Positions 1 to 7,605 of a DNA stretch of 64,000 nucleotides are shown one piece after another. A program made the position numbers and the translations under genes. The notes beneath the pieces were generated by a model. It ran no database searches. It was not told where the DNA came from and worked only from the letters and a program-made list of their open reading frames with translations. The DNA comes from Amycolatopsis sp. CA-126428 (GTDB lineage: Bacteria; Actinomycetota; Actinomycetes; Mycobacteriales; Pseudonocardiaceae), in contig NZ_PPHF01000121.1 of assembly GCF_002904335.1 (NCBI RefSeq), positions 1 to 64,000 of the forward strand, written 5' to 3'. The stretch's first letter is position 1. Every line of letters begins with the position of its first letter.

Positions 1-73
1 AGGCCTTCACCTGTCTGCACGACAGGCCGTCACCGGTCACCTCAACTCGGGACAACGTCCCTGAACATCACAC
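1..73. other. Window edge, short non-coding stretch with two small dyads
   Basis: No gene could be assigned. Two inverted repeats are visible: CCTGTC-TGCAC-GACAGG at 10-26 and GGGAC-AAC-GTCCC at 49-61. The second lies just past the stop codon of the reverse-strand tetR gene and could help end its transcript, but there is no T-run. Confidence 0.4.
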
Positions 74-775
74 CTAGTTCTTCACCAGCGCTTTCAGTCC
101 GGCCAGGAACGCCTCGAGTGCGAACTCGAGGCGTTCCTTCGCTGTCTCCGCGGAGAAGAACTCGCCGACCTGCAGCATGTTGGGGAACGATTCGGCGGGC
201 AGTGACCGCATGTACGCCACCATCTGCTTGCCGCGCTCGCCGGCTTCCGTCTGGTCGATTTCGCCCCAGGTCCAGCCGCTCGCTTCGTAGGCGTACGCCT
301 TCGCGTAGAGGGAAAGGGCGTCGCCCGCGAAGGTCGCCTGCTTGAGCGTCAACCCGCCCGCGCGAAGCAGGGCGAGCATCCCCTCGCCCTGCTTCAGCGA
401 GTTGGGCGTGACCGGCACGGCGATGTCCCACGCGATGCGCGCGATGCCGCGGTGCGCGGCCATCACCCGGATCTGGTCGCGCACGAGGTCCTTGACCTGC
501 TCGTCCCAGCGCGCCGGGTCCGGCTCGGGGACGGCCACGTCGGCCAGCACGGCGTCGAGCATCAGCTCCGCCAGTTCGTCCTTGTTCGAGACGTGCGCGT
601 AGAGCGACGCCGGTCCGGTCTCCAGTTCCTGGGCGATCCGCCGCATGGTGACCGCGTCGAACCCCTCGTCGTCCAGCACGATCAAGGCCGCGCGGACGAT
701 CGAGGCCTGGGAGAGGACGGGTTTCGCGGCGCGCCGGCGGGGGGCGCTGCGCCATGGGGGCGGCGGAAGTGTCAC
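74..775 (-). CDS. TetR family transcriptional regulator
   Basis: A 233-residue repressor-type protein. The TetR N-terminal helix-turn-helix lies at about residues 21-68, with the usual pattern ending in SLYAHVSNKDEL. The long C-terminal part resembles the tetracycline-repressor-like ligand domain. A proline/arginine-rich stretch of about 20 residues precedes the HTH. The gene is divergent from the SnoaL-like gene at 856, and a duplicated palindrome lies between them, so it probably represses itself and its neighbour. The reverse-strand hexamer TACAGT (787-782) ends six bases before the ATG at 775, which suggests a leaderless transcript. The ligand is unknown. Confidence 0.9.
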   Translation of the reverse strand: MTLPPPPWRSAPRRRAAKPVLSQASIVRAALIVLDDEGFDAVTMRRIAQELETGPASLYAHVSNKDELAELMLDAVLADVAVPEPDPARWDEQVKDLVRDQIRVMAAHRGIARIAWDIAVPVTPNSLKQGEGMLALLRAGGLTLKQATFAGDALSLYAKAYAYEASGWTWGEIDQTEAGERGKQMVAYMRSLPAESFPNMLQVGEFFSAETAKERLEFALEAFLAGLKALVKN

Positions 776-776
776 C

Positions 777-845
777 CGAACACTGTACTTGACGCGAACA
801 GCGTTCGAGAGTAGAACGGTGTACGTAAGACGAACGTTGTTCGAA
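777..845. promoter_or_regulatory. Divergent promoter with duplicated TetR-type operator
   Basis: The dyad CGAAC-N3-GTTCG occurs twice, at 795-807 and 831-843. It sits in a longer direct repeat with a 36-bp period: GAAC...GTAC at 778 recurs at 814. A forward promoter TTGACG (789-794), 17-bp spacer, TAGAAC (812-817) has the first dyad in its spacer. The reverse TACAGT serves the tetR gene. Binding by the flanking TetR protein is inferred from position. Confidence 0.65.
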
Positions 846-855
846 GGGGGATCCG

Positions 856-1263
856 ATGACTGCTACCGCTGAGGTTCGTGGGGTGCTGGGCCGGCTCACC
901 GACGCCTGGAACTCGGGAGATGCCGCCGCGTACGGGCGGCTCTTCACCGAAGATGCGGATTACGTGACGTTCTTCGGGGCGAACTTCCCGGGGCGGGAGG
1001 CGATCGAGAGTTCGCACCGGGCCTTGTTCGAGGGGCCGTTGCGGGGGTCGAAGCTCACCGGGTCGCTGGGCGAGGCGGCAAAGGTGCGGTTCGTCCGGCC
1101 GGACGTCGCCGTGGCCGTCGTCGGCGGTGGGTCGTCGCTGACTGGGGCGGAGGTCGCCGACGAAGGGCGCGAGTCGACCGTTTCCTTCGTAATGGTCCGG
1201 GAAGGGGGCGAATGGCTGATCACCGCGTTCCAGAACACGCGGGTTTCGGATCCGCGCGGGTGA
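856..1263 (+). CDS. SnoaL-like / SgcJ-type NTF2-fold protein
   Basis: A 135-residue single-domain protein of the NTF2/SnoaL superfamily (SgcJ/EcaC subgroup). It has the typical start LTDAWNSGDAAAYGRLFTED, a central GREAIE turn and the ending WLITAFQNTR. Such domains bind small hydrophobic ligands or act as small isomerases or hydrolases; no substrate can be named. A purine-rich ribosome site (GGGGGA, 846-851) precedes the ATG. The gene overlaps the next one through GTGA and is controlled by the divergent TetR promoter, so it is probably induced by the TetR ligand. Confidence 0.8.
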   Translation: MTATAEVRGVLGRLTDAWNSGDAAAYGRLFTEDADYVTFFGANFPGREAIESSHRALFEGPLRGSKLTGSLGEAAKVRFVRPDVAVAVVGGGSSLTGAEVADEGRESTVSFVMVREGGEWLITAFQNTRVSDPRG

Positions 1264-1592
1264 AAACGCTTGCGGAGGCGTCCGGGGTGGTCGCGCGGCC
1301 GCCGGCGGAGGTGTTCGAACGGCTGCGGCGGAAGCTGGGCGGCGGCCACCCGATGCGGATGGAGGTCGATCGGGAGCGCGGGTTCGTCGCGGTGCAGGGC
1401 GGCTGGTGGTACCGCGGCGAGTACCGGGTCACGGCCGATCCGGCCGGGGCGCGCGTCGAGCACCGGGTGGTCAACGCGGCTGCGCGTGGGCGATGGGGTG
1501 TGCCGTTGGCGAACCGGTTCTTCGTCGGATTCCGGAAGGAGGTGGCCGTCGGGTTCGGGAGGTTGCTCGCGGAACTGGGTACACCTGAGTAG
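1260..1592 (+). CDS. Small SRPBCC-like hypothetical protein
   Basis: A protein of 110 residues. The chosen GTG start at 1260 overlaps the previous stop codon (GTGA), which fits translational coupling; an in-frame ATG at 1212 would overlap the SnoaL gene by 52 bases. The pattern VVARPPAEVFERL near the start and alternating strands with WWYRGEYRV resemble the START/SRPBCC fold used for hydrophobic ligands. Family placement rests only on this pattern. Co-transcription with the SnoaL-like gene suggests both handle the molecule sensed by the TetR regulator. Confidence 0.65.
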   Translation: MKTLAEASGVVARPPAEVFERLRRKLGGGHPMRMEVDRERGFVAVQGGWWYRGEYRVTADPAGARVEHRVVNAAARGRWGVPLANRFFVGFRKEVAVGFGRLLAELGTPE

Positions 1593-1613
1593 CCGCGTGC
1601 CGATTTTGGCGCG

Positions 1614-1641
1614 TAGGCTGACTTAGGTAAGCCTTAGCGAT
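1614..1641 (+). promoter_or_regulatory. Putative iron-regulated promoter (IdeR/DtxR-like box)
   Basis: TAGGCT at 1614-1619 is a plausible -10 element. The next bases, TTAGGTAAGCCTTAGCGAT (1623-1641), match the first 14 positions of the IdeR/DtxR palindrome TTAGGTAAGCCTTACCTAA, while the last half-site is degraded. The box would cover the transcription start. Its placement before a siderophore-interacting protein gene supports iron control. Confidence 0.6.
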
Positions 1642-1655
1642 GGTTGGAGTGGCCG

Positions 1656-2468
1656 ATGGCTGAAGCACCCCGGCGGTCCGGGCGTCCCGCGGCGCGACTG
1701 CGGGTGCTGCGGACCGAGCGGCTGACCCCGCACATGATCCGGATCGTCGCGGGCGGTGAGGGGATCGCGGACTTCACGCCGAACGAGTTCACCGACGCCT
1801 ACGTGAAGGTGCTGTTCAAGGTGCCCGGCGTCGAGTACCCGGAGCCGTTCGACGTCCAGGAGTGCCGGGCGACCATGCCGCGCGAGCACTGGCCGCGGCA
1901 GCGCTCCTACACCGTCCGCGGGTTCGACCCGCAGGCCGGCGAGCTCGTCCTCGACTTCGTCCACCACGGCGACGAGGGCATCGCGGGTCCGTGGGCGGCC
2001 TCGGCCCAGCCGGGCGACGAGCTGCTGGTGCTGGGCCCGGGCGGCGCGTACGCGCCCGGCGCCGAGGCGGATTGGCACCTGCTGGCGGGGGACGAAAGCG
2101 CGTTGCCGGCCATCGCGGCGTCGCTCGAAGCGTTGCCCGCTGGAGTCCCGGCGCACGCGGTGATCCTCGTCGAGAACGCGGACGAGGAGCAGCCGCTGGT
2201 GACGAAGGCGGACGCGCAGATCACCTGGCTGCACCGGGCGTCGGGCGGCGATGTCGCGGCCGCGGTGCGCGAGCTGCCGTGGCGCGAGGGCGTCGTCCAG
2301 GCGTTCGTCCACGGCGAGGCGGGGTTCGTGCGCGAGCTGCGGCGGCACCTGCTCGACGAGCGCGGGGTACGGCGCGAACTGCTGTCGATCTCGGGCTACT
2401 GGCGCTACGGGAAGAATGACGAGGCGTGGCGCGAGGAGAAGGCGGCCGAGCGGGCGCGGGAGAAGTAA
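1656..2468 (+). CDS. Siderophore-interacting protein (FAD/NADPH ferric-siderophore reductase)
   Basis: This 270-residue protein belongs to the SIP family (ViuB/YqjH-like), which reduces ferric siderophores in the cytosol to release iron. Visible marks are the FAD-binding pattern RQRSYTVRGFDP at about residue 88, a GPGGAY loop, and a C-terminal NAD(P)H-binding half ending SGYWRYGKNDEAWREEK, typical of the family. The ATG at 1656 was chosen over TTG at 1644 because GGAG lies seven bases before it and the family starts close to this point. The iron box directly upstream agrees with the role. Confidence 0.92.
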   Translation: MAEAPRRSGRPAARLRVLRTERLTPHMIRIVAGGEGIADFTPNEFTDAYVKVLFKVPGVEYPEPFDVQECRATMPREHWPRQRSYTVRGFDPQAGELVLDFVHHGDEGIAGPWAASAQPGDELLVLGPGGAYAPGAEADWHLLAGDESALPAIAASLEALPAGVPAHAVILVENADEEQPLVTKADAQITWLHRASGGDVAAAVRELPWREGVVQAFVHGEAGFVRELRRHLLDERGVRRELLSISGYWRYGKNDEAWREEKAAERAREK

Positions 2469-2478
2469 CCTCGCCCGC

Positions 2479-3708
2479 ATGGCGGACTTCGAAGTGGACG
2501 TCGACCCGGCCGAGGCCGGCTTCGACGCGGCACGGCTTTCCCGGATCGACGCGCATTTCGACCGGTACGTCGAGGATGGCCGGTTGCCGGGCTGGCTCGC
2601 GGTGGTGAGCAGGCACGGCCGCATCGTCCACCTGGGCCGCGGCGGGCACCGGGACGTGGAAGCGTCGCTGCCGGTGGAGACGGACACGTTGTGGCGGCTC
2701 TTCTCGATGACCAAGCCGGTCACCTCGGTCGCGGCGATGATGCTCGCCGAAGAGGGCTTGCTGGAGCTGGACGACCCGATCTCGCGCTGGTTGCCGGAGT
2801 TCGCGTCGCCGCGGGTGTACGTGAAGGGCTCGGCGCTGGCGCCGTCGACCGAGCCCGCCACTTCGCCGATCCGCGTCTGGCACCTGCTGACCCACACGGC
2901 GGGCCTGACGTACGGCTTCCACCACGGTCACCCGGTGGACGCGATCTACCGCGCGGCGGGCTTCGAATGGGGCACGCCGCCGGGCCTCGACCTGGCGGCG
3001 TGTTCCGCGCAGTGGGCGGCGCTGCCGTTGGTCTTCCAGCCGGGCACGGAGTGGAACTATTCGATCGCGACGGACGTCCTCGGCCGGCTCGTCGAGGTGG
3101 TGTCCGGTCTTCCGCTGGACGAGTTCTTCGAGTCGCGGATCTTCGCCCCCCTGGGCATGACGGACACGGGTTTCATGGCCTCGTCCCCATCCCGCTTGGC
3201 GGCGATGTACGTGCGCAACCCGGCATCGGGCCGAGCCACCCGCAACGACGCCTTCGGCCGAATGGGCACAACCCGCCCGGACTGCCTCTCAGGCGGCGGC
3301 GGCCTGGTCTCCTCGGCGGCGGACTATTGGCGTTTCACGGAGATGCTCCGGCGTGGCGGAGAACGGGACGGCGTCAGGTTGCTCGCCCCGCGAACGGTGT
3401 CCTTGATGGCGAGCAACCACTTGCCGGGCCGCGTGGACCTGGAGGAGTTCGGCCGCCCACTGTTCGCGGAGATGCCCTTCGACGGCCACGGTTTCGGCTT
3501 GGGCTTCTCGGTACTGCAGGACCCGGTGAAGGCCCGCACGCTGTCGTCGGCAGGAGAGTTCGCCTGGGGCGGCGCCGCTTCGACGGCGTTCTGGGTGGAC
3601 CCGGACAAGGATTTGACGGTGGGGTTTTACACGCAGCTGCTGCCATCGAGCACCTACCGCTTGCGCCCCCAGCTGCGGCAGCTGGTCTACCAAGCACTGG
3701 TGGACTGA
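2479..3708 (+). CDS. Serine hydrolase, beta-lactamase/EstB-type esterase family
   Basis: A 409-residue class C beta-lactamase-fold protein without an evident signal peptide. The nucleophile motif S-x-x-K is visible as FSMTK at about residue 76. The tyrosine motif appears as WNYSI. The third motif, normally KTG, seems to be WGG in the GEFAWGGAAST segment. The changed third motif and long inserts are typical of cytosolic esterases or peptidases of this fold rather than antibiotic-degrading enzymes. The start at ATG 2479 lies 10 bases after the SIP gene. The substrate is unknown. Confidence 0.88.
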   Translation: MADFEVDVDPAEAGFDAARLSRIDAHFDRYVEDGRLPGWLAVVSRHGRIVHLGRGGHRDVEASLPVETDTLWRLFSMTKPVTSVAAMMLAEEGLLELDDPISRWLPEFASPRVYVKGSALAPSTEPATSPIRVWHLLTHTAGLTYGFHHGHPVDAIYRAAGFEWGTPPGLDLAACSAQWAALPLVFQPGTEWNYSIATDVLGRLVEVVSGLPLDEFFESRIFAPLGMTDTGFMASSPSRLAAMYVRNPASGRATRNDAFGRMGTTRPDCLSGGGGLVSSAADYWRFTEMLRRGGERDGVRLLAPRTVSLMASNHLPGRVDLEEFGRPLFAEMPFDGHGFGLGFSVLQDPVKARTLSSAGEFAWGGAASTAFWVDPDKDLTVGFYTQLLPSSTYRLRPQLRQLVYQALVD

Positions 3709-3725
3709 ACGTCAGCTGATCCGCC

Positions 3726-4895
3726 TTACCAAGCGGCGGCGGGCTGAGCGGGTGCAGCCGGCTCGGATGTCGCCGCTTGGGCATGCGCGGTGGCGAGGTA
3801 CCTCGCCACCGTGGTCCTCAAGTGGTCCGCGTGCTGGTAGATGTCCTCGACCGTGGTGATCGGCAGCCGGGTCTCGACCTTGTTCTCGTCGAACACGCCG
3901 AGATACTTCTTGGACCGGTTGAACCACAGCCGGGCAATCGGCTTGCGGTTGTTGTCATCCAGGAGAACACCGAAGTAGGTCTGGGTGTCTCGTGCGGCGA
4001 CCCTTGAGGCATGGACCTCGGCACAGACGATCGCGCGGACGATCCGGTAGCCTTCCAGCTCGTCCTCGGTCGTGACGACCCGCTCGTTCTCCTCGACGGA
4101 AGCGGCTTCGGCAACCGGCCCCGGTTCCTGCTGCTCCGGTGGGACGACGCTGCCGCTCGACACGCTCACGTAGGAATCAGGACCGCCGAGCGCGTTCTTC
4201 AGACGGTCGTTGACCTGCTCGTTGAGGAATTGACGGGCCGCCTTGGCCACCAGCGGGCCGAACTGGTCACGGACGCGCTGGGTGATCGCACCTTCGTACA
4301 CCCGCGAGGTCAGGAACTTGACCCATTCGTCCTCGGGTTCCTTGAACTGGGCCGCGAGGATGCGTTTCAGCTGCCCGATGTACTTCAGTTCGCCCGCGGC
4401 GCTGATGACCGAGTCGAGATCGAAGGACTCCTTCGTGAGTTTGGCCAGTTCGGGCAGCAGGGTGTCGTCGATGTCGGCGAAGTCCAGCACGAGGAACGGC
4501 TTCGCATCCATCCGGTTCGGCGCGTCGAGGTCGGTGTAGAACTCGTACACTTGGCCGTTCGTCAGGACGGCGATCCTGGCGTTCGTCACGGCGAAGTAGC
4601 GGAACAGCTGGGAAGCGTGCTCGATGCGAAGCGGATCGTTGATCTTCTTCGCTTCGACAAGAACCTGAACCTGTCCGTTGTGCACGATCGCGTAGTCGAT
4701 CTTCTCGCCCCGCTTCGTGCCCACGTCCGCGGTGAACTCCGGGATCACCTCGGCCGGGTTGAACACGTCGTAACCGAGGACAGTGCTGATGAACGGCATC
4801 ACGAAGGCGTTTTTGGTCGCCTCTTCCGTCTCGATGCCCTCCTTGTGCTTGCGGATCTTCAGGGCGAGGGCTTGCGCGCGTTCCGCGATGTCCAT
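3726..4895 (-). CDS. Stand-alone HSDR_N-type nuclease (predicted type IV restriction-like)
   Basis: A 389-residue protein whose N-terminal half matches the HSDR_N / COG4748 family. The PD-(D/E)XK signature is present as D67, E81 and K83 (EKIDYAI, then VLVEAKK). A conserved EEATKNAFVMPFISTVLGYDVF stretch near residues 24-45 is split here only for reading. The rest is helical and ends in an alanine/proline-rich tail. No methylase, specificity subunit or helicase is nearby, so it is not a type I complex. Members are predicted to cut DNA, perhaps modified DNA, but activity is not established. The start ATG 4895 fits the family; GTG 4958 is in frame as an alternative. Confidence 0.8.
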   Translation of the reverse strand: MDIAERAQALALKIRKHKEGIETEEATKNAFVMPFISTVLGYDVFNPAEVIPEFTADVGTKRGEKIDYAIVHNGQVQVLVEAKKINDPLRIEHASQLFRYFAVTNARIAVLTNGQVYEFYTDLDAPNRMDAKPFLVLDFADIDDTLLPELAKLTKESFDLDSVISAAGELKYIGQLKRILAAQFKEPEDEWVKFLTSRVYEGAITQRVRDQFGPLVAKAARQFLNEQVNDRLKNALGGPDSYVSVSSGSVVPPEQQEPGPVAEAASVEENERVVTTEDELEGYRIVRAIVCAEVHASRVAARDTQTYFGVLLDDNNRKPIARLWFNRSKKYLGVFDENKVETRLPITTVEDIYQHADHLRTTVARYLATAHAQAATSEPAAPAQPAAAW

Positions 4896-5081
4896 TCCGG
4901 TGCCGTTCTGTGCGGGAACTGGTCCGGATTCCGAAGTGGTGATTCGTCGTCCGGTCACGATGGTTCGATATCTGGATCGGTGACTCCGTTCCGTCTGTTA
5001 CTGCCTCGGCCCAGAGAAAATCAGGGATGAATCAACCGTTATCGCAGCCGGGTGGCAAATACTTGACCAAGTCGGCGGGCC

Positions 5082-6527
5082 TCAGCCGAAAGGACCGCGG
5101 TCCGGTGCGCAAACCGTGCCCGGGGCGGGCACCGCGCCCATGCCGAAGTAGCGGTCCAGCGCCGCGTCTATGCAGGCGCTCTTGCCTCGGGAACCGTGGC
5201 CGTACGTGTCCAGGCTCAGCAAGCGGGCGTTGCCCAGCAGACGTTCAGTCCGTTGCGCGCCCGCGTATGGCGTCTCCAGGTCGCCCTGGCGGTTGGCCAG
5301 GAGGAGGATCGGTGCCGTCGGGTGGTTCCATGGGCCTGCGTAGCGGCCCGTGTCCGTGACGTCCCAAGTCGCGCACGGCAGCGTCTTGTACACGTCGTAC
5401 GGGCCGAAGCCGCGGCCGATCTGGTCGGCGCGGCGAGCGTAGTTCCACCACACCGCCGGATCGCGTGGGTTCTCCGCGTCCGAACACAGCGTTGCGCCGC
5501 CGCCGAGGAGGGAGTCGATGTCCGGTGGTGCGCCCGCCGCGGCCGGTGCGGGGGACGCCGGGTCCGACAGGGCCTGCAGGAACGCGGCCAGCTGGGGCGC
5601 GGCCTCGGCATCGGTCAAGTAGTTGTGGATTTGGGCGATCGCGCTCTGGTACGTGACGGTGACCTGCCGCCCGGCCGTGTCGGTCACCGTGATCGGACCC
5701 GCCGCCAGGCGGTCCAAGAGAGCGGAGTAGTCGAAGGGACAGCGCGCTGCGCAGGCGTCCAAAAAGGACTGTAGGGCTCGTGGGGCGTCCGAGAAGCCCT
5801 GCAGGCGGTAGCTCATCGGGCCGGGGCCGGTCGACCAGCGGGCCGGGTCGTCGACCGCGTCGAGTGCCAAGGACCCCACGCGGCCGGGGAACAGGTTGGC
5901 GTAGGTCTCGCCGAGGTACGTGCCGTACGACTTGCCGTAGTACCGCAGCTTCGGCTCGCCGAAGGCCGCGCGCAGGCGGTCGAGGTCGCGGGCGATCGTG
6001 CCCGTCGATAGGTGGTTCGCCAGCGGGCCTGCGTTCTGTTCGCAGAGGTCGGTGATCGTGCGGGTGTCCGCGATCTGCTGCTGCTCGGCCGCGCGGGTCA
6101 GCGGGAAGGTGCCCAATGCTCGTTGCAGCACCTCGAGCTGCGACGGATCGGTGAAGCAGTGGATCTTCGAGCTCGCGCCGACGCCGCGCGGGTCGAACCC
6201 GACGATGTCGTAACGCTCGTGCAGGAACGGTGTCAACGCGGGCGCGAACCGGCCGGACGAACCCGGGCCGCCGGGGTTGTAGAAGATGGTGCCCAGTTTG
6301 TGGGCCTGGTCGGTGGCGGGCAGCCGGCCGATGGCGATCGACGCGGAACCGGCGGATGGGTCCTGATAGGACATTGGCACGTCGAGGTGGCCGCATTCGT
6401 AGCCGGCCGTGCAGGAGGCTTCCCAAACTGTTCCGGCGGGGCTCGCCACGGCCGTGGGCGCACTCACCGCGACCACACTCGCGGCGGCCCCCAGAGCCAG
6501 CGCAGCACGGAGTTTCGGAGAATTCAT
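5082..6527 (-). CDS. Secreted alpha/beta-hydrolase, tripeptidyl aminopeptidase family
   Basis: A 481-residue exported hydrolase of the Streptomyces TAP/SlpD/SlpE type, which removes N-terminal tripeptides outside the cell. A signal peptide covers about residues 1-29, with likely cleavage after AVA. The oxyanion segment NPGGPGSSG is near residue 84 and the nucleophile is Ser200 in GKSYGT. The acid and histidine are probably in RQGDLETP and YGHGS of the C-terminal TAP-like domain. The reverse-strand hexamer GACGAT (6540-6535) ends seven bases before the ATG, so the gene is probably leaderless and independent of the upstream pyrimidine operon. Confidence 0.9.
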   Translation of the reverse strand: MNSPKLRAALALGAAASVVAVSAPTAVASPAGTVWEASCTAGYECGHLDVPMSYQDPSAGSASIAIGRLPATDQAHKLGTIFYNPGGPGSSGRFAPALTPFLHERYDIVGFDPRGVGASSKIHCFTDPSQLEVLQRALGTFPLTRAAEQQQIADTRTITDLCEQNAGPLANHLSTGTIARDLDRLRAAFGEPKLRYYGKSYGTYLGETYANLFPGRVGSLALDAVDDPARWSTGPGPMSYRLQGFSDAPRALQSFLDACAARCPFDYSALLDRLAAGPITVTDTAGRQVTVTYQSAIAQIHNYLTDAEAAPQLAAFLQALSDPASPAPAAAGAPPDIDSLLGGGATLCSDAENPRDPAVWWNYARRADQIGRGFGPYDVYKTLPCATWDVTDTGRYAGPWNHPTAPILLLANRQGDLETPYAGAQRTERLLGNARLLSLDTYGHGSRGKSACIDAALDRYFGMGAVPAPGTVCAPDRGPFG

Positions 6528-6534
6528 GGTCCCG

Positions 6535-6540
6535 ATCGTC
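6535..6540 (-). promoter_or_regulatory. -10 hexamer of leaderless aminopeptidase gene
   Basis: GACGAT on the reverse strand, seven bases before the ATG at 6527. The same hexamer stands six bases before recO. Confidence 0.5.
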
Positions 6541-6552
6541 CCGGCACCGGGA

Positions 6553-6580
6553 CCGGGGGCGCGCTGGTGCGCACCCCCGG
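6553..6580 (-). terminator. GC-rich hairpin ending the pyrimidine operon
   Basis: A 12-bp stem with one mismatch and a TGGT loop, placed between the LLM stop codon and the start of the aminopeptidase gene. It has no U-run, as is common in high-GC actinomycetes. Confidence 0.6.
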
Positions 6581-6599
6581 AACCGGGGTAGGGCGGGCC

Positions 6600-7598
6600 C
6601 TACGCGGTGAGCTTCGGGATGATCTGCGACCCGTACGCCGCCAGCGTCGCCTCGCGGTCGTCGTGCATCAGGTACAGCGAGAACTGGTCCACGCCCAGCT
6701 CGGCCAGCTCCTGCAGCCGCTCGACATGGGCCGACGGCGGCCCCAGCAGGCAGAACCGGTCGACGATCTCGTCCGGGACGAACTCCGTCGACGGGTTGCC
6801 CGCCTTGCCGTGGTGGCTGTAGTCGTACCCTTCCCGCTCGCGGATGTAGTCCGTCAGCTCCCGCGGCACCGCCCCCGACGAGCCGTACCGCGCCACCAGG
6901 TCCGCGACGTGGTTGCCGACCATCCCGCCGAACCAGCGCAGCTGTTCGCGCTGGTGCGGGAGGTCGTCGCCGACGTACGCCGGGGCCGCGACGCAGATCG
7001 TGATGCCGGCCGGGTCCCGCCCGGCCGCCCGGGCCGCGTCGCGGACCGCGCCGATCGTCCAGCGGGCGATCGCCGGGTCCGCACACTGGAGGATGAAGCC
7101 GTCGGCGTGCTCGCCGACCGTCTGCAGCGCCTTCGGCCCGTAGCCGGCCATCCACATCTCGAGCTGCCCGTTCGAGATCCACGGGATCTGCACGGTCTTC
7201 TCGTTCATGGTCACCGAGCGGCCCTCGGCGAGGTCCTTGACCACGCGCATGCACTCGCGGACGGTGGCCAAGGTGGACGGCGGCTTGCCGACCACCCGGT
7301 GGGCGGAGTCGCCGCGGCCGATGCCGCAGACCGTCCGGTTGCCGTACATGTCGTTGAGCGTGGCGAACGTCGACGCCATCACCGACCAGTCCCGCGTGCC
7401 CGGGCTGGTCACCATCGGCCCCACGACGAGCGACGACGTCGCCGCCAGGATCGCCGAGTAGATCACGAACGGTTCCTGCCACAGCACGCAGGAGTCGAAC
7501 GTCCAGCCGTACCGGAACCCGGCGGCTTCGGCGTCCTTCATGAGCCGCACGACGTCCCGCGCGGGCGGGTCGGTCTGCAGCACGATCCCGAAATCCAT
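6600..7598 (-). CDS. F420-dependent LLM-class oxidoreductase (TIGR03842 type)
   Basis: A 332-residue luciferase-like monooxygenase-fold enzyme of the F420-using subgroup. It has the family start MDFGIVLQTDPPA and a GIGRGDSAHRVVG segment near residue 97 in the cofactor-binding region. It is the last gene of the pyrimidine operon, with seven bases after hydA; its ribosome site overlaps the hydA stop. Enzymes of this type are repeatedly found next to dihydropyrimidinase. A role in reducing uracil or thymine with F420H2, or in oxidising a pathway intermediate, is an inference from position. Confidence 0.85.
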   Translation of the reverse strand: MDFGIVLQTDPPARDVVRLMKDAEAAGFRYGWTFDSCVLWQEPFVIYSAILAATSSLVVGPMVTSPGTRDWSVMASTFATLNDMYGNRTVCGIGRGDSAHRVVGKPPSTLATVRECMRVVKDLAEGRSVTMNEKTVQIPWISNGQLEMWMAGYGPKALQTVGEHADGFILQCADPAIARWTIGAVRDAARAAGRDPAGITICVAAPAYVGDDLPHQREQLRWFGGMVGNHVADLVARYGSSGAVPRELTDYIREREGYDYSHHGKAGNPSTEFVPDEIVDRFCLLGPPSAHVERLQELAELGVDQFSLYLMHDDREATLAAYGSQIIPKLTA

Positions 7599-7605
7599 CG
7601 CGGCC

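Noticed and set aside
5245..7482. 745-codon reverse frame through the LLM and aminopeptidase genes
   Set aside because: It crosses a stop, hairpin and promoter of the real genes in another frame and has no protein-like pattern.
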